This document shows, in pieces, positions 21,227 to 30,954 of a stretch of DNA of 64,000 nt (position 1 is the first letter of the stretch; each line of letters begins with the position of its first letter). This DNA is from an uncultured Gammaproteobacteria bacterium. GTDB lineage: Bacteria; Pseudomonadota; Gammaproteobacteria; Coxiellales; Coxiellaceae. Below the pieces are notes generated by a model, which did no database searches, had not been told where the DNA came from, and saw nothing but the letters and a program-made list of their open reading frames with translations. A program made the position numbers and the translations under genes. The stretch covers positions 16,710-80,709 of the forward strand of contig CACHNP010000004.1 in the NCBI GenBank assembly GCA_902581285.1, written 5' to 3'.

Positions 21227-21784
21227 CTACTCGACCTTCCACTTTATGCCACAGCCAGTAGCCGGTTGTTGATTATCAATCTTTGACGAGCCCAATAAAA
21301 CAGCCTTCATTGCCTCATCTAAATCTTTACCGGTAACAGGATCATCATTATTCGGTCTTGCCGAATCAAACTGACCTTCGTATACCAATTCACAGCTATG
21401 ATTATAGAGAAAAAAATCTGGGGTACACTGCGCTGAAAAAGACTTAGCCACACTCTGTGATTCATCATATAAATATGGCGCCGTAAATTTATGTTCCTTG
21501 GCAAATTTCTCCATGTTAGAAGGCGAATCATCAGGGTATGCAGCAACATCATTACTCGAAATAAAAACAGTCTCAATCTGATTTTGGTGCGTTGTAACAA
21601 TATCAACTAAAACGTCGATAATGTGAACAACATAGGGACAATGATTACAAATAAAGACTACTAATAATGGTTTGTCTCGCTCTAACTCAACCGAATAAAG
21701 CGCTCCATCGTTAGTAACATCAGGTAAACTAAATTCTTGTAATTTTGAATTCAACTGATTCATTTTTGATGCTGTTAAAGCCAT
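21227..21784 (-). CDS. Thioredoxin-fold peroxiredoxin-like protein (NHCPYV type)
   Basis: A 185-residue cytoplasmic protein of the AhpC/TSA-related family marked by CNHCPYV at ~46-52 and the C-terminal ATGCGIKWK. The first Cys pair takes the place of the thioredoxin CxxC. GAGAGG lies before the ATG. It follows the histidine kinase gene by 12 bp and precedes the MAPEG gene, all on the minus strand. Its exact substrate is not known in general. A link to the upstream two-component pair is possible because of the close spacing. Confidence 0.85.
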   Translation of the reverse strand: MALTASKMNQLNSKLQEFSLPDVTNDGALYSVELERDKPLLVVFICNHCPYVVHIIDVLVDIVTTHQNQIETVFISSNDVAAYPDDSPSNMEKFAKEHKFTAPYLYDESQSVAKSFSAQCTPDFFLYNHSCELVYEGQFDSARPNNDDPVTGKDLDEAMKAVLLGSSKIDNQQPATGCGIKWKVE

Positions 21785-21796
21785 AACTGCCTCTCT

Positions 21797-23449
21797 TTAT
21801 TCTGATAACGGTAGAATTATTGAAACCACCAGCCCGTGGATTTGACCAACTGCATCTTCATCGTTATGCAGTTTAATGTCACCCGCATGCGAACGAATGA
21901 TATCTCTTGCTACCGCTAAACCAAGCCCACTACCACTTTTCTCAGGGTTGCGAGCAGGATCCACACGATAAAAGGGTGAAAACACCTTTTCCATCTCCAA
22001 TTCAGGAATACCAGGGCCGCCGTCCTTCACTTTAATGATGATATCATTCTCTTTCTTTTCCATCGATACGGTCGCACGATCACCGTATTTAACCGCATTC
22101 TCGATAATGTTACTGATAGCTCGACGTAATGCGTTAACACGCCCCAAAAAGACCTGTTGGAAGTCCCACGTTGTGTAGCTCACATCCATTTTAGTGTCTT
22201 GCAAATCATCGCAGATTGACTCTAACAACGCCCCAATATCAAAACGCTCCATGACCTCATTGGAAGCATAATCCCTTGCAAAAGCCAGAATAGATCGTAT
22301 CATCTGATCCATTTCCTTCAAATCTTTCACTGCTTTATCATACTGTTCAGTCCCCTGCAAATACTCAATTCTCATTAATAATCGAGTGATAGGCGTTCTT
22401 AGATCATGTGAAATTGCAGCTAACATTTGAGTTCGATCCAACACAAGTCGGCGAATTTTTGCCTGCATGTTGTTAAACTCTCTAATTACCGCTCGCATTT
22501 CCTTGCTACCTTCGATCGCCATAGGTGGCGCCTGAAGATCTCGACCGAATCGTTTAGACGCCATTAAAAACTTATTCACTGGCACAGATGCATTTCGCAC
22601 AGCCCAAAAACATAAAACAATAATTGCAATTAAAAATGAACAAGCACTAAAAATAAATCCCATTAGAATTAAAGGTTGTTTCATCGGTGGTGGGGTTGAT
22701 GTTATCACTAACCACCTTTTATCAACCTTATAAGGTCTGATTTCAAGATACCGATTCCCCGCTTTCAGTTTCACATAAATAGCGAAATGATCGATATTAG
22801 CATACACTCTTTTGCGCAACTGCTCTGGATTAACACTGGTAACTGCATGCTGATCAGAAGGAAGTGAATTCACAAAATCGACACTGATACCTCGCCCCCG
22901 TAATAAGTTCTCATCCTCAACACTGGCATTGCTGAAATCGATTCTCGTCGCTAATTCGGCTGCTCTCACCACATTTTGAGCAACCTCGTATTTATAGTTC
23001 GTACCGCTCTTGATAAGCACTTTGTAATTGTAATCAACATGCCCATCATGCGACGATTTGTTTCTTCGTTGCAGCTCACGTAAAGCTAGAATATTAAAGT
23101 CAGTAATGCGCGTGAAGTTTTTTATTTTTAAACCATCATTACAACGCCAGTTATCAGGAATGGCGTGCCGCCCTTGTTTAGTTTCAGAATAAATACAACT
23201 TACAATTTTCTTTCCGCGTAAAAAAAGTTCAATGTTCTCTTTAGAAAGCAACCCTGTTAAATCTTGTGATGCTCGTACCACCTTAACAAAGTCATTCTCA
23301 ACCTCGATATCACTGGGCATTTGATTTTTAGGGGAGACAAAGATAGCGTAAAGAAACATGCTTCCACAATAAATAATACCCATACCAATTGCGAGTATCA
23401 GCGATATGTTACGTGATGTTCTAGTTGGAAATAATTTCCATCGTGCCAT
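21797..23449 (-). CDS. envZ: EnvZ-like sensor histidine kinase
   Basis: A 550-residue inner-membrane kinase. The first membrane helix is at ~16-37, a long periplasmic sensor spans ~40-258, and the second helix is at ~260-284. A HAMP linker follows. The phospho-acceptor box is AAISHDLRTPITRL (His348). ATPase motifs are NIIENAVKYG (N box), DGGPGIP (G1) and GSGLGLAVAR (G2). Its ATG directly follows the stop of the OmpR-type gene. The HDLRTPITRL context matches EnvZ/RstB-type kinases. The periplasmic domain is about 100 residues longer than E. coli EnvZ, so the signal may differ. Confidence 0.87.
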   Translation of the reverse strand: MARWKLFPTRTSRNISLILAIGMGIIYCGSMFLYAIFVSPKNQMPSDIEVENDFVKVVRASQDLTGLLSKENIELFLRGKKIVSCIYSETKQGRHAIPDNWRCNDGLKIKNFTRITDFNILALRELQRRNKSSHDGHVDYNYKVLIKSGTNYKYEVAQNVVRAAELATRIDFSNASVEDENLLRGRGISVDFVNSLPSDQHAVTSVNPEQLRKRVYANIDHFAIYVKLKAGNRYLEIRPYKVDKRWLVITSTPPPMKQPLILMGFIFSACSFLIAIIVLCFWAVRNASVPVNKFLMASKRFGRDLQAPPMAIEGSKEMRAVIREFNNMQAKIRRLVLDRTQMLAAISHDLRTPITRLLMRIEYLQGTEQYDKAVKDLKEMDQMIRSILAFARDYASNEVMERFDIGALLESICDDLQDTKMDVSYTTWDFQQVFLGRVNALRRAISNIIENAVKYGDRATVSMEKKENDIIIKVKDGGPGIPELEMEKVFSPFYRVDPARNPEKSGSGLGLAVARDIIRSHAGDIKLHNDEDAVGQIHGLVVSIILPLSE

Positions 23450-24196
23450 CTAGTCTTCCTCCGGCGTGACGTCCACTGTGAGCTGATAGCCGCCGCCTCT
23501 CACTGTCACAATAATCTTGGGCTCTTTAGGATTGACCTCAATTTTCTTCCGCAATCGCGCCACCTGAACATCAATGGTCCGATCAAACGGGTTTGCCTGG
23601 CGCCCCCGTGTAATATCCAGTAATTGATCTCGGGTCAGCGTTCTCTTAGGATTTTCTAAAAAAGCCATCAACAACTCATATTCGCCAGTACTAAGTGGAA
23701 TGGCAACACCACCCTCAGGTAATAATTGACGCTTATTTTGATCTAAGATCCATGATGAAAACCGAAATCTCGGTAGTCGATTTATTTGCCGTTTTCGCCG
23801 CTGCTCGACTAGTGGGCCCAGTGTTAAACGTTCCAACGTCTTAATACGAGCTAGTAGTTCGCGGGGACTAAACGGCTTAGGTATGTAATCGTCTGCACCA
23901 ACCTCAAGACCCACGATACGATCCGTTTGTTCGCCCATTGCCGACAACATAATGATCAATAAATCTTCAGCTTCTTCTCTTAACTTGCGACACAAACTCA
24001 ACCCATCTTCACCCGGCATCATGATATCCAATACGACCAAGTCAACCCGGCGCTCTTTTAATTTACGCCTCATATCGACACCATCTCGCGCAACCGTAAC
24101 GCGGTAACCGTGCTGCTCTAAATAATCACTCAGCAATTTCCCAATTTCTGGGTCATCATCCACCACCAATACATGCCATTTTAACTGCATTATCAA
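23450..24196 (-). CDS. ompR: OmpR-type response regulator
   Basis: A 248-residue regulator. The receiver domain has acidic residues D13-D15, the predicted phosphorylation site Asp57 in VVLDIMMPGEDG, and the conserved Lys in IPKPFSPREL. The winged-helix DNA-binding domain starts near residue 135 and includes LLDITRGRQANPFDRTIDV and KIIVTVRGGGYQL, close to OmpR. The ATG of the kinase abuts its stop. The gene is preceded by a 130-bp region in front of a ubiquinone hydroxylase gene that runs in the same direction. Confidence 0.9.
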   Translation of the reverse strand: MIMQLKWHVLVVDDDPEIGKLLSDYLEQHGYRVTVARDGVDMRRKLKERRVDLVVLDIMMPGEDGLSLCRKLREEAEDLLIIMLSAMGEQTDRIVGLEVGADDYIPKPFSPRELLARIKTLERLTLGPLVEQRRKRQINRLPRFRFSSWILDQNKRQLLPEGGVAIPLSTGEYELLMAFLENPKRTLTRDQLLDITRGRQANPFDRTIDVQVARLRKKIEVNPKEPKIIVTVRGGGYQLTVDVTPEED

Positions 24197-24325
24197 CCCT
24201 CAACTTTGTTACATTATCATCAAAGATTACCATTATTTAACCATCATGACCACGAATGTTACTGTTTTTTTACAACACTTTGTATTTTGAAACATTTCAC
24301 AAAACGCCAACGTGGCTTTTAATAT

Positions 24326-25534
24326 CTACACAGGCAAGCCACCTAACCCAATCATCATTTTCATGATTTCATTTTTCAATAACTGCAACCGATTACACCA
24401 TACCAAGGCACCAGACCTCACCCTGACTTTATAAGTGGCATCTCCTGCGTACAACTGTGAAAAAGCTTTCATCGTTTGACGTAAAAAAACATGCTCACAC
24501 TGCCTGCGACGCCAATATGCTGCCAACAATGGTTCGACTGATTCTTCTGAGAAAAAGTGTCGCCTCGATTGTATTAAGGTGTGCGCCAGCCAAATTGCAT
24601 CTTGCAAACCAGAATTAGCTCCTTGACCTGCAAGAGGATGAATAGTTTGCGCCGCGTCGCCAATAAGCACAACTGATTCATGATAGGGCTGACTCATATG
24701 CCGCTCGACTAAAGGAAATGATTGAAGCGGGTTTAGTAATTGCAATTTACCATAACGACATTGAAGTGCTGATTCCAACTCTCGATTAAATTCAGTTCTG
24801 TCCATCGATAATAGTTTGTGTGCGTAGCTATTTTCGCAAGAAAATACAAATGATTCGTGATGGGGATTCGCTAATGGCAAAACACCGAGAGGCCCCGTTG
24901 GTAGAAAACTTTGTAACGCCACATTATGATGTGGGTACTCTGATTCGACAGCAGCAACCAATGCGGTTTGCTGATATGGTGTTACACGGCAAAACAATGG
25001 CAAATGACGTCGCATGGTCGACAATGCACCGTCAGCACCAACAACTAAACGCGCGTCCACCTTGCCCGTTGGCGTTTCAATTGATGCCTCATTAGCTTTC
25101 ACATCAATCGACACAACCTCCTGCTGAGTCTCAATTTGCACATTAGGGGCATCTTGTAACAACTGCCACAGGGATCGGATTAATTCTTTATTTTCAACCA
25201 CGCATGCTAAATATGGCTTTGCAACCGATGCGCTATCAAACTCAACTTCACCACCCCCACAATGATCCCACACACGCATCTTAGACAGAGTGGAAAATCG
25301 ACTAGCCCGGCACTGTTGCCACACTCCAATTTTCTTTAAATACTCGACAATATTGGCATTTAATGCACTCACTCGACCTGAAATAGTATCATCATCAATA
25401 TTAAATTTCGGCTGTTTTTTTTCAATCATTCGCACCTGAAATTGTGCGTCTGAAAGTAATTTAGCAAGTAGCAAACCACTCATGCCTGCACCAACAATAA
25501 CAACCGTATGATTTGTTCTCATTTCTGTTCCCAT
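24326..25534 (-). CDS. FAD-dependent ubiquinone-biosynthesis hydroxylase (UbiI/UbiF/UbiH family)
   Basis: About 402 residues. Rossmann FAD motif VVIVGAGMSGLLLAK near the N-terminus, the DG-type motif VVGADGALSTMR at ~163-174, and the second FAD motif LIGDAAQTIHPLAGQGANSGL near residue 290, all typical of ring hydroxylases of coenzyme Q. The ATG at 25534 overlaps the stop of the upstream hydroxylase (TGATG), implying coupling; another ATG at 25522 is possible. Which ring position it hydroxylates cannot be told from sequence alone. ubiC and ubiA lie 8 kb away. Confidence 0.9.
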   Translation of the reverse strand: MGTEMRTNHTVVIVGAGMSGLLLAKLLSDAQFQVRMIEKKQPKFNIDDDTISGRVSALNANIVEYLKKIGVWQQCRASRFSTLSKMRVWDHCGGGEVEFDSASVAKPYLACVVENKELIRSLWQLLQDAPNVQIETQQEVVSIDVKANEASIETPTGKVDARLVVGADGALSTMRRHLPLFCRVTPYQQTALVAAVESEYPHHNVALQSFLPTGPLGVLPLANPHHESFVFSCENSYAHKLLSMDRTEFNRELESALQCRYGKLQLLNPLQSFPLVERHMSQPYHESVVLIGDAAQTIHPLAGQGANSGLQDAIWLAHTLIQSRRHFFSEESVEPLLAAYWRRRQCEHVFLRQTMKAFSQLYAGDATYKVRVRSGALVWCNRLQLLKNEIMKMMIGLGGLPV

Positions 25535-26751
25535 CACTGCGTTAAAGGCAAGCCGAGTGCCAAATCAGGAACTCTTCCCGATAAGCCTAAAAAGACCTTT
25601 CCCGCTTTTGACTTACCACCTAAAGCAAGATCAAACATTGATAAGCCAAGCCCTTTAAAGACGTTCCACTCCTGCCCATGATCAAAAACACCAATCACCG
25701 CTTGGGCCGCTCCCGCCATTCTTTCTTGCAATGGGATACGCCAACTAACATACTCTCGCAGTAAAGATGCCTGACCAATATCAAGCTGCTGACTATGAGC
25801 AACTGAGATCAATTGCGCCAACGCAGCAGAATCCAGCAGGCCCGAATTAAAACCTTGCGCGGTCACAGGGTAAAAGCTATACGCTGCAGCTCCCATCAAA
25901 AGACAACGTTCATGCACCGGGTTGGTTATATGGTAGTGCGATAAAGGAAAACTACCTGCTCGTGTCACCTCAGTAATCAAAGGCAAATATCCATCGTACA
26001 CCTGATTAAATAAATCAGCCCATGCACTTATATCCGTCGGCGTTTCTTCATCAACACTGTGTGTAAAAACCAGCCTAACCTCTTGGTCCTCATACAACGG
26101 TATCACCGCCATGGTTCCTTGTTTAGTAAATCGTTGATAAGCACGTTGTTGATGAGAACCAGCTATATTTAAATGAAAAATCGATGATTTATACTCATTT
26201 GATTTGATGTCAACCGACATGTTGAAATAACGTCGACAAAAAGACTGTTTACCATCCGCCGCTAGTAACAAGGAAGCAGATAATGAATCTCGCACACCTG
26301 ACGATGTAAAGTGAACCGAAACACCCCGGTCAAGCATGTCTATTTCATCAATCGAGGACTCAAAATAAAACGACACACCTAAGGCTTTTGCTCGAGCATA
26401 CAGCGACTTAATCAGTTGACCATAAGGTAATACACAGCCAAGATACGGCACATTAAGCTCTTTTGGCGTCAACATAAACGAACCAAAAGAGGATTGTAGC
26501 GACACATGCAACGACTGCAAATGCAGCCCATTTTCACCCCAATCGATACCTAAGGTCTTAAGCACTTGCAAACTGGCATAATTCAACGAAATAGGACGAG
26601 AGTCAGAATCAGCTTGCTGCAAAAAAGATTCATTCGATTTATCAATCACAGACACCGATACTCCGGCCGATCTTAGCATAGTCGCTAACGCCAAACCGAC
26701 TAGCCCCGCCCCGACAATAATCACATCAGATTGACCTTGATTTTTTGACAT
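25534..26751 (-). CDS. ubiH: UbiH-like FAD-dependent hydroxylase with divergent GD motif
   Basis: A 405-residue flavoprotein of the same family as its neighbour. The N-terminal VIIVGAGLVGLALATML binds FAD, and LLAADGKQSFCRRYF provides the DG motif. The second FAD motif reads LMGAAAYSFYPVTAQGF, where E. coli UbiH has GNAAQTLHPIAGQGF: the Asp/Asn and the His are both replaced. The Asn-type position favours a UbiH assignment. The tandem suggests the two encode different ring hydroxylations of ubiquinone. The substitutions leave open a partly specialised or weakly active protein. Confidence 0.8.
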   Translation of the reverse strand: MSKNQGQSDVIIVGAGLVGLALATMLRSAGVSVSVIDKSNESFLQQADSDSRPISLNYASLQVLKTLGIDWGENGLHLQSLHVSLQSSFGSFMLTPKELNVPYLGCVLPYGQLIKSLYARAKALGVSFYFESSIDEIDMLDRGVSVHFTSSGVRDSLSASLLLAADGKQSFCRRYFNMSVDIKSNEYKSSIFHLNIAGSHQQRAYQRFTKQGTMAVIPLYEDQEVRLVFTHSVDEETPTDISAWADLFNQVYDGYLPLITEVTRAGSFPLSHYHITNPVHERCLLMGAAAYSFYPVTAQGFNSGLLDSAALAQLISVAHSQQLDIGQASLLREYVSWRIPLQERMAGAAQAVIGVFDHGQEWNVFKGLGLSMFDLALGGKSKAGKVFLGLSGRVPDLALGLPLTQ

Positions 26752-26897
26752 TCGCCACCCTACCCTAGACCCAATTGAAAAAACTCAAATTTATCACGAC
26801 AATATACGAAAAAAAAACCACAAACTCCAGCGCGTATGGTAGGCAAGTCGGCAAAACATTAGAGATCAACCATAAATCTTAATAAAATCAACTAGTT

Positions 26898-29252
26898 TCA
26901 AGCTGTGGGTGGAAGATGCTTCCGCTGAAAATATTCCTGCACTGAGCCCACTGTCCCCGCAGCCACCCGCTTACCTGTCTTAGGATTAATAGCCACTTTT
27001 ACCACGTCATCTGGTACTTCTATCACATTCCCTTTATACAGTGTTAATATGGACCTCATGTATTTCACCCATATGGGTTTAACCAATGACATACCAGACT
27101 GCCCAACTGACTGACCATGATCAAACCCAAGCCAAATTGCAGTTACAAAATTTCTATCGTAACCCACATACCACGTATCACGAAAGCGATTGGAGGTGCC
27201 ACTTTTTGCCGAAACTTCTCGCATGGAGGATTTTGCTACGGATTTCGACGAATTATGAGACCGGTAAAAAATTGGATAGCTCAACATATGACTCACCAAG
27301 AAACTATTACTTCGCATAATCACACGCGGCGCGCCACCACCTGTATTCGTCGATGATTTTTTATTCGAATCACCCATAACCACGGGAAACTGCTTATACT
27401 CTATTGGGTGATTGAAATAATCATTTACTCGAGCAATACTATGCGGCGTGATTCGATAACCCCCGTTAGCAAATACCGCATACCCTGAAGCCAAGTTCAC
27501 CGGTGATAACTCTAGCGCACCTAAAACCAATCCCCACTCATGCGTAGAATCAACCTGATCGAAACCAAACTTACGCAGATAATCAATCGCATAATGTAAC
27601 CCAATTGCTTGTAAAACCTGAACCGACACCACATTAGAGGAACGCCTAATAGCTGTCTTCAAATTGATTTCACCAGCGTATTTATGGTTAAAGTTTTTTG
27701 GTTTCCAAGCCACCTTCCCATTGACATCCTTCACCTCTGACGCATCATCGTTAAATAATGAAGCAAGAGTATACCCCTTTTCAAACGCAGCCGAATAGAA
27801 AAATGGCTTAGCAGTTGATCCAATCTGCCTCTTCATCTGTGCGGCATGATTATATTGACTGCCTTTAAAATCATACCCGCCGACCAATGCCTCTATCGCC
27901 CCACTACGAACATTGATCGTCACCAACGCGCCCTGAATTTGCGGCTTTTGTGACAAAACCCACTGTTTATGCTGCTGCATCAACCACACCACATCCCCAA
28001 CTGCCAGTACGTCTGATGCGTTTTTCGGCGATGGCCCTAGCCGATAGGTTAAGTAATCGTGCTGATTTATATCCTCACCCGGAGGAAGAGGGAGGCGTCG
28101 ACGAGCCCACGATAACCCCTTCCAAGGCACGGTCACCAAACGCCCATCTGACAGCATCAGTGTTGCCGACATGGTTTGTACAGAAACAACAGCGCCTGGA
28201 ACCAAGATAGGATCGCGCGGTATTTTTCTTAATGCTTTTTGCCATACGATAGCTTGATCCTTTGAATCGCTCTTGAGTATTTCTTTAGGCCCGAGATAAC
28301 CATGCCGAACAGAATATTGTACCATCGATAGTATCAATTTTTTCCGCGCCATATCTTGCATTTGGGAATTAAGCGTTGTTTTAATTGTATAGCTTTTTTT
28401 TAAAACACCAGTGCCGTACGTCTTTAAAAGATTATGGCGAATCATTGCAAGAAAATACGGTGCCTCAACAGAGGACAATGACAAGTCTTTGTGCGGACCA
28501 GCAGTTAGCTCGGCTGCTACCGCCTGATCGTATTCGACCGTAGTAACCTTACCAATTTTTTTCATTTTTAATAAAATACTATTGCGTCGCTTTTGGGCCA
28601 TTTGTGGTGACGTAATGGCATTCACAAATGATGGCGACTGCAAATGAGCTGCCAGCATCGCACTCTCAGCTAGCGTTAATTGATTCAGCGATTTACCATA
28701 ATAAACTTGAGCCGCTGACACCACACCATAAGCACCGTGACCAAAATACATTTGATTTAAATACAACTCCAATATCTTTCTCTTAGACAGGAGTTTATTC
28801 ATCTTCCAAGCTAATAAAACCTCCTTGATTTTACGGGTGTATGTTTTATTTCTTGTTAAATAAAACTGCCTAGCCAATTGCATTGTAATGGTACTACCGC
28901 CCTGCTTTTTTTTTCCTGACTTAAGCAACGCCACAGTAGCACGCATCAAACCTTTGACATCCACACCACGATGTTCAAAATAACGCTTATCTTCAACTGC
29001 AAGTACTGCATTAACTAGATTGAGTGGAATCTTATCTAAGGAAACCGGTCTCGACAATCCACGTCCTAAAAAACCTATAACATGCCCATCTGAGGACTCC
29101 ACCTTGAGCCCAGTATAAACATGTAAGCTTCTAATCTGATTAGCATTTGGTAAGCTGGAATTAAGTGCATATAAAAACACACCACTGCCCAGAAAGAAAA
29201 TGAATAATGAAATCGCGACTATTTTGAAAAATAGGGTCTTCGTTATGCGCAT
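26898..29252 (-). CDS. mrcA: Penicillin-binding protein 1A (bifunctional)
   Basis: A class A PBP that polymerises and cross-links peptidoglycan. The frame opens at a GTG (29285), but I prefer the ATG at 29252 (MRITKTLFFKIVAIS), giving 784 residues; neither has a strong ribosome site. A membrane anchor is at ~8-28. The glycosyltransferase domain has AVLAVEDKRYFEHRGVD, GGSTITMQLARQFYL and LELYLNQMYFGHGAYGV. The OB-like insert follows. The transpeptidase has QIGSTAKPF (SxxK), SSN in IRRSSNVVSV and KSGTSNRFRDTW. The C-terminus has the usual Gly/basic tail. It is divergent from the secretin gene, as mrcA is from pilM in many gammaproteobacteria. Confidence 0.93.
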   Translation of the reverse strand: MRITKTLFFKIVAISLFIFFLGSGVFLYALNSSLPNANQIRSLHVYTGLKVESSDGHVIGFLGRGLSRPVSLDKIPLNLVNAVLAVEDKRYFEHRGVDVKGLMRATVALLKSGKKKQGGSTITMQLARQFYLTRNKTYTRKIKEVLLAWKMNKLLSKRKILELYLNQMYFGHGAYGVVSAAQVYYGKSLNQLTLAESAMLAAHLQSPSFVNAITSPQMAQKRRNSILLKMKKIGKVTTVEYDQAVAAELTAGPHKDLSLSSVEAPYFLAMIRHNLLKTYGTGVLKKSYTIKTTLNSQMQDMARKKLILSMVQYSVRHGYLGPKEILKSDSKDQAIVWQKALRKIPRDPILVPGAVVSVQTMSATLMLSDGRLVTVPWKGLSWARRRLPLPPGEDINQHDYLTYRLGPSPKNASDVLAVGDVVWLMQQHKQWVLSQKPQIQGALVTINVRSGAIEALVGGYDFKGSQYNHAAQMKRQIGSTAKPFFYSAAFEKGYTLASLFNDDASEVKDVNGKVAWKPKNFNHKYAGEINLKTAIRRSSNVVSVQVLQAIGLHYAIDYLRKFGFDQVDSTHEWGLVLGALELSPVNLASGYAVFANGGYRITPHSIARVNDYFNHPIEYKQFPVVMGDSNKKSSTNTGGGAPRVIMRSNSFLVSHMLSYPIFYRSHNSSKSVAKSSMREVSAKSGTSNRFRDTWYVGYDRNFVTAIWLGFDHGQSVGQSGMSLVKPIWVKYMRSILTLYKGNVIEVPDDVVKVAINPKTGKRVAAGTVGSVQEYFQRKHLPPTA

Positions 29253-29422
29253 ATGAATCGATACTTTTAAATCACGCCTAATCACATCCTAACACACCGA
29301 CCGCTTTAGGGAAACATGGGCTTAGTAAAACAATCATTCCTACAATAAATAACACGACCTACCTTAACTTTTCTATTCGAGATAATATTGTCACATGCTA
29401 ATACTTTTAATGGAGGCGCCCC

Positions 29423-30385
29423 ATGCGAATCTGGCTTGTTTTACTCTTTTTTTGTTTGTCCTGTGGCGCAGAGAACCCGCCCTCAAATCAACATCATAAA
29501 ACACAATCACCCACTCCCAAATTCAAAACGGCTGTGTACCATGTTAGATATTGCAATGCAATAAACGCAAGTCGATTTATTACGAAAATGCAAAAACAAC
29601 ATCGTACATCACTCTCAATCACATCATACCCGCGAGCCCGCTTACTCTTCATTCGCGGGCCAGAAAACGATATCAAACTAGCAAAACATTGGCTTAATCT
29701 TATCGATACGCCAGACGCGCCTATTGAAATTGATGCTAAAATTGTTACCTTAGACCAGAAGTATGTACAAAACCTTGGCGTTAGTTTGAGCCAACGTGAA
29801 TCATCGTCGCCCGATATCATCAGCATACCAATTTGGCACACACCCACACTAAATCTTTTAAATCTCCAAATACGTACCCTTTGCAAAAAAGGACACGCAG
29901 ATATTTTAGCCAACCCCAGGCTCACTACACTCAATGGCCACCCCGCATCTATTGAAGCAGGAACAGCGATACCCTACCAAGAAAAAACCAAAAGAGGCGA
30001 CACCACTATTCAATTTAAAAAAGCATCGCTGAAACTCAAAGTCACCCCGACAATTCTAACAAACCAGCAAATACGACTTCAGATACAATTACATCACGAC
30101 ACGCCCAGTATATGGATGATCAAAGGAGAACCAGCCATTAAAACACAAGAATTAAACACAACCGTTGTTCTGCGCAACAATGAAACAATTGCGTTAGGCG
30201 GCATCATCAATGACTCTGACAAAGTGGAAACTCACGCCATCCCACTACTGCACCTTTTACCCCTTATCGGCCATTTTTTCGAGTCAAAAGAAACCATTAG
30301 GCGAAAAAGTGAACTTTTACTCATCATCACTCCACACTACAAACCCACATCACCGCAAAGCAACTTGAGTATACCCAAAAGGTAA
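29423..30385 (+). CDS. Minimal secretin (PilQ/HofQ-type)
   Basis: A 320-residue secretin-family protein, much shorter than PilQ (~700) or HofQ (~410). GGAGG precedes the ATG. A signal peptide ends near residue 18. An N1/KH-like domain spans ~38-110 (YHVRYCNAINASRFITKM; ARLLFIRGPENDI), then the secretin core (~115-305) with ILANPRLTTLNGHPASIEAG, a Gly-Ile pair and IALGGIINDSDKV near the end, finishing SELLLIITPHYK. The STN/N0 and AMIN domains are absent. It sits where pilQ normally does, between mrcA and aroK, but pilMNOP are missing. It may have lost assembly partners or serve another pore role. Confidence 0.85.
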   Translation: MRIWLVLLFFCLSCGAENPPSNQHHKTQSPTPKFKTAVYHVRYCNAINASRFITKMQKQHRTSLSITSYPRARLLFIRGPENDIKLAKHWLNLIDTPDAPIEIDAKIVTLDQKYVQNLGVSLSQRESSSPDIISIPIWHTPTLNLLNLQIRTLCKKGHADILANPRLTTLNGHPASIEAGTAIPYQEKTKRGDTTIQFKKASLKLKVTPTILTNQQIRLQIQLHHDTPSIWMIKGEPAIKTQELNTTVVLRNNETIALGGIINDSDKVETHAIPLLHLLPLIGHFFESKETIRRKSELLLIITPHYKPTSPQSNLSIPKR

Positions 30386-30429
30386 AATTTAACTTATACT
30401 GAACCATACTAGCGCAGGAGAGAGATACA

Positions 30430-30954
30430 TTGGACAACATATTCATTATCGGGCCATATGGAGCCGGCAAGTCAAGCATCGGCTATCAGCTTGGGCTATT
30501 GTTGAAAAAACCCTTTTTCGACAGTGATCGTGAAATCGAAAAGCGCGCCGGTGTCGATATTGACTGGATGTTTACCATTGAAGGAGAGAAGGGTTTTCGT
30601 ATTCGCGAATTACAAATCATCAAAGAGCTCACCCAAATGAAAGGGGTCATCATTGCCACCGGAGGTGGAACAGTGGTTATCCCAGAATGTCGCGAGTTGC
30701 TTCAAAAAAAAGGCACAGTGATTTACTTACAAGTTCCATTTGAAGAACAATTAAAAAGAATCAAACGATTCCCAGCCAAAAGGCCGACTTTAGACGAAGA
30801 ACACCCAGAAAAAAAGCTAGAAAAATTAAATAAAGAAAGAATTGCTCTTTACGAAAAAATCGCCAACTACACTTATGTAAACACGGGTAAATACCCTCGA
30901 AGATTAGCACAAAGAATTAAGAAAGATCTCGAAAAAGACATTGGTGACAGCTAG
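30430..30954 (+). CDS. aroK: Shikimate kinase
   Basis: A 174-residue P-loop kinase phosphorylating shikimate in chorismate synthesis. It begins with TTG at 30430, with GGAGAG about ten bases before it. Walker A is GPYGAGKSS (~8-16), the substrate Asp pair is in FDSDREIE, the shikimate-binding block is IATGGGTV, and the lid Arg is in RPTLDEE. Length matches AroK. It lies 45 bp after the secretin gene. The expected next gene aroB does not follow, so it must be elsewhere or absent. Its product chorismate is what UbiC uses. Confidence 0.92.
   Translation: MDNIFIIGPYGAGKSSIGYQLGLLLKKPFFDSDREIEKRAGVDIDWMFTIEGEKGFRIRELQIIKELTQMKGVIIATGGGTVVIPECRELLQKKGTVIYLQVPFEEQLKRIKRFPAKRPTLDEEHPEKKLEKLNKERIALYEKIANYTYVNTGKYPRRLAQRIKKDLEKDIGDS

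Noticed and set aside
29423..29490. Lipobox in the minimal secretin signal peptide (CLSC)
   Set aside because: Position -3 is Cys, not Leu/Val/Ile, so it does not meet the lipobox pattern; called as an ordinary signal peptide.
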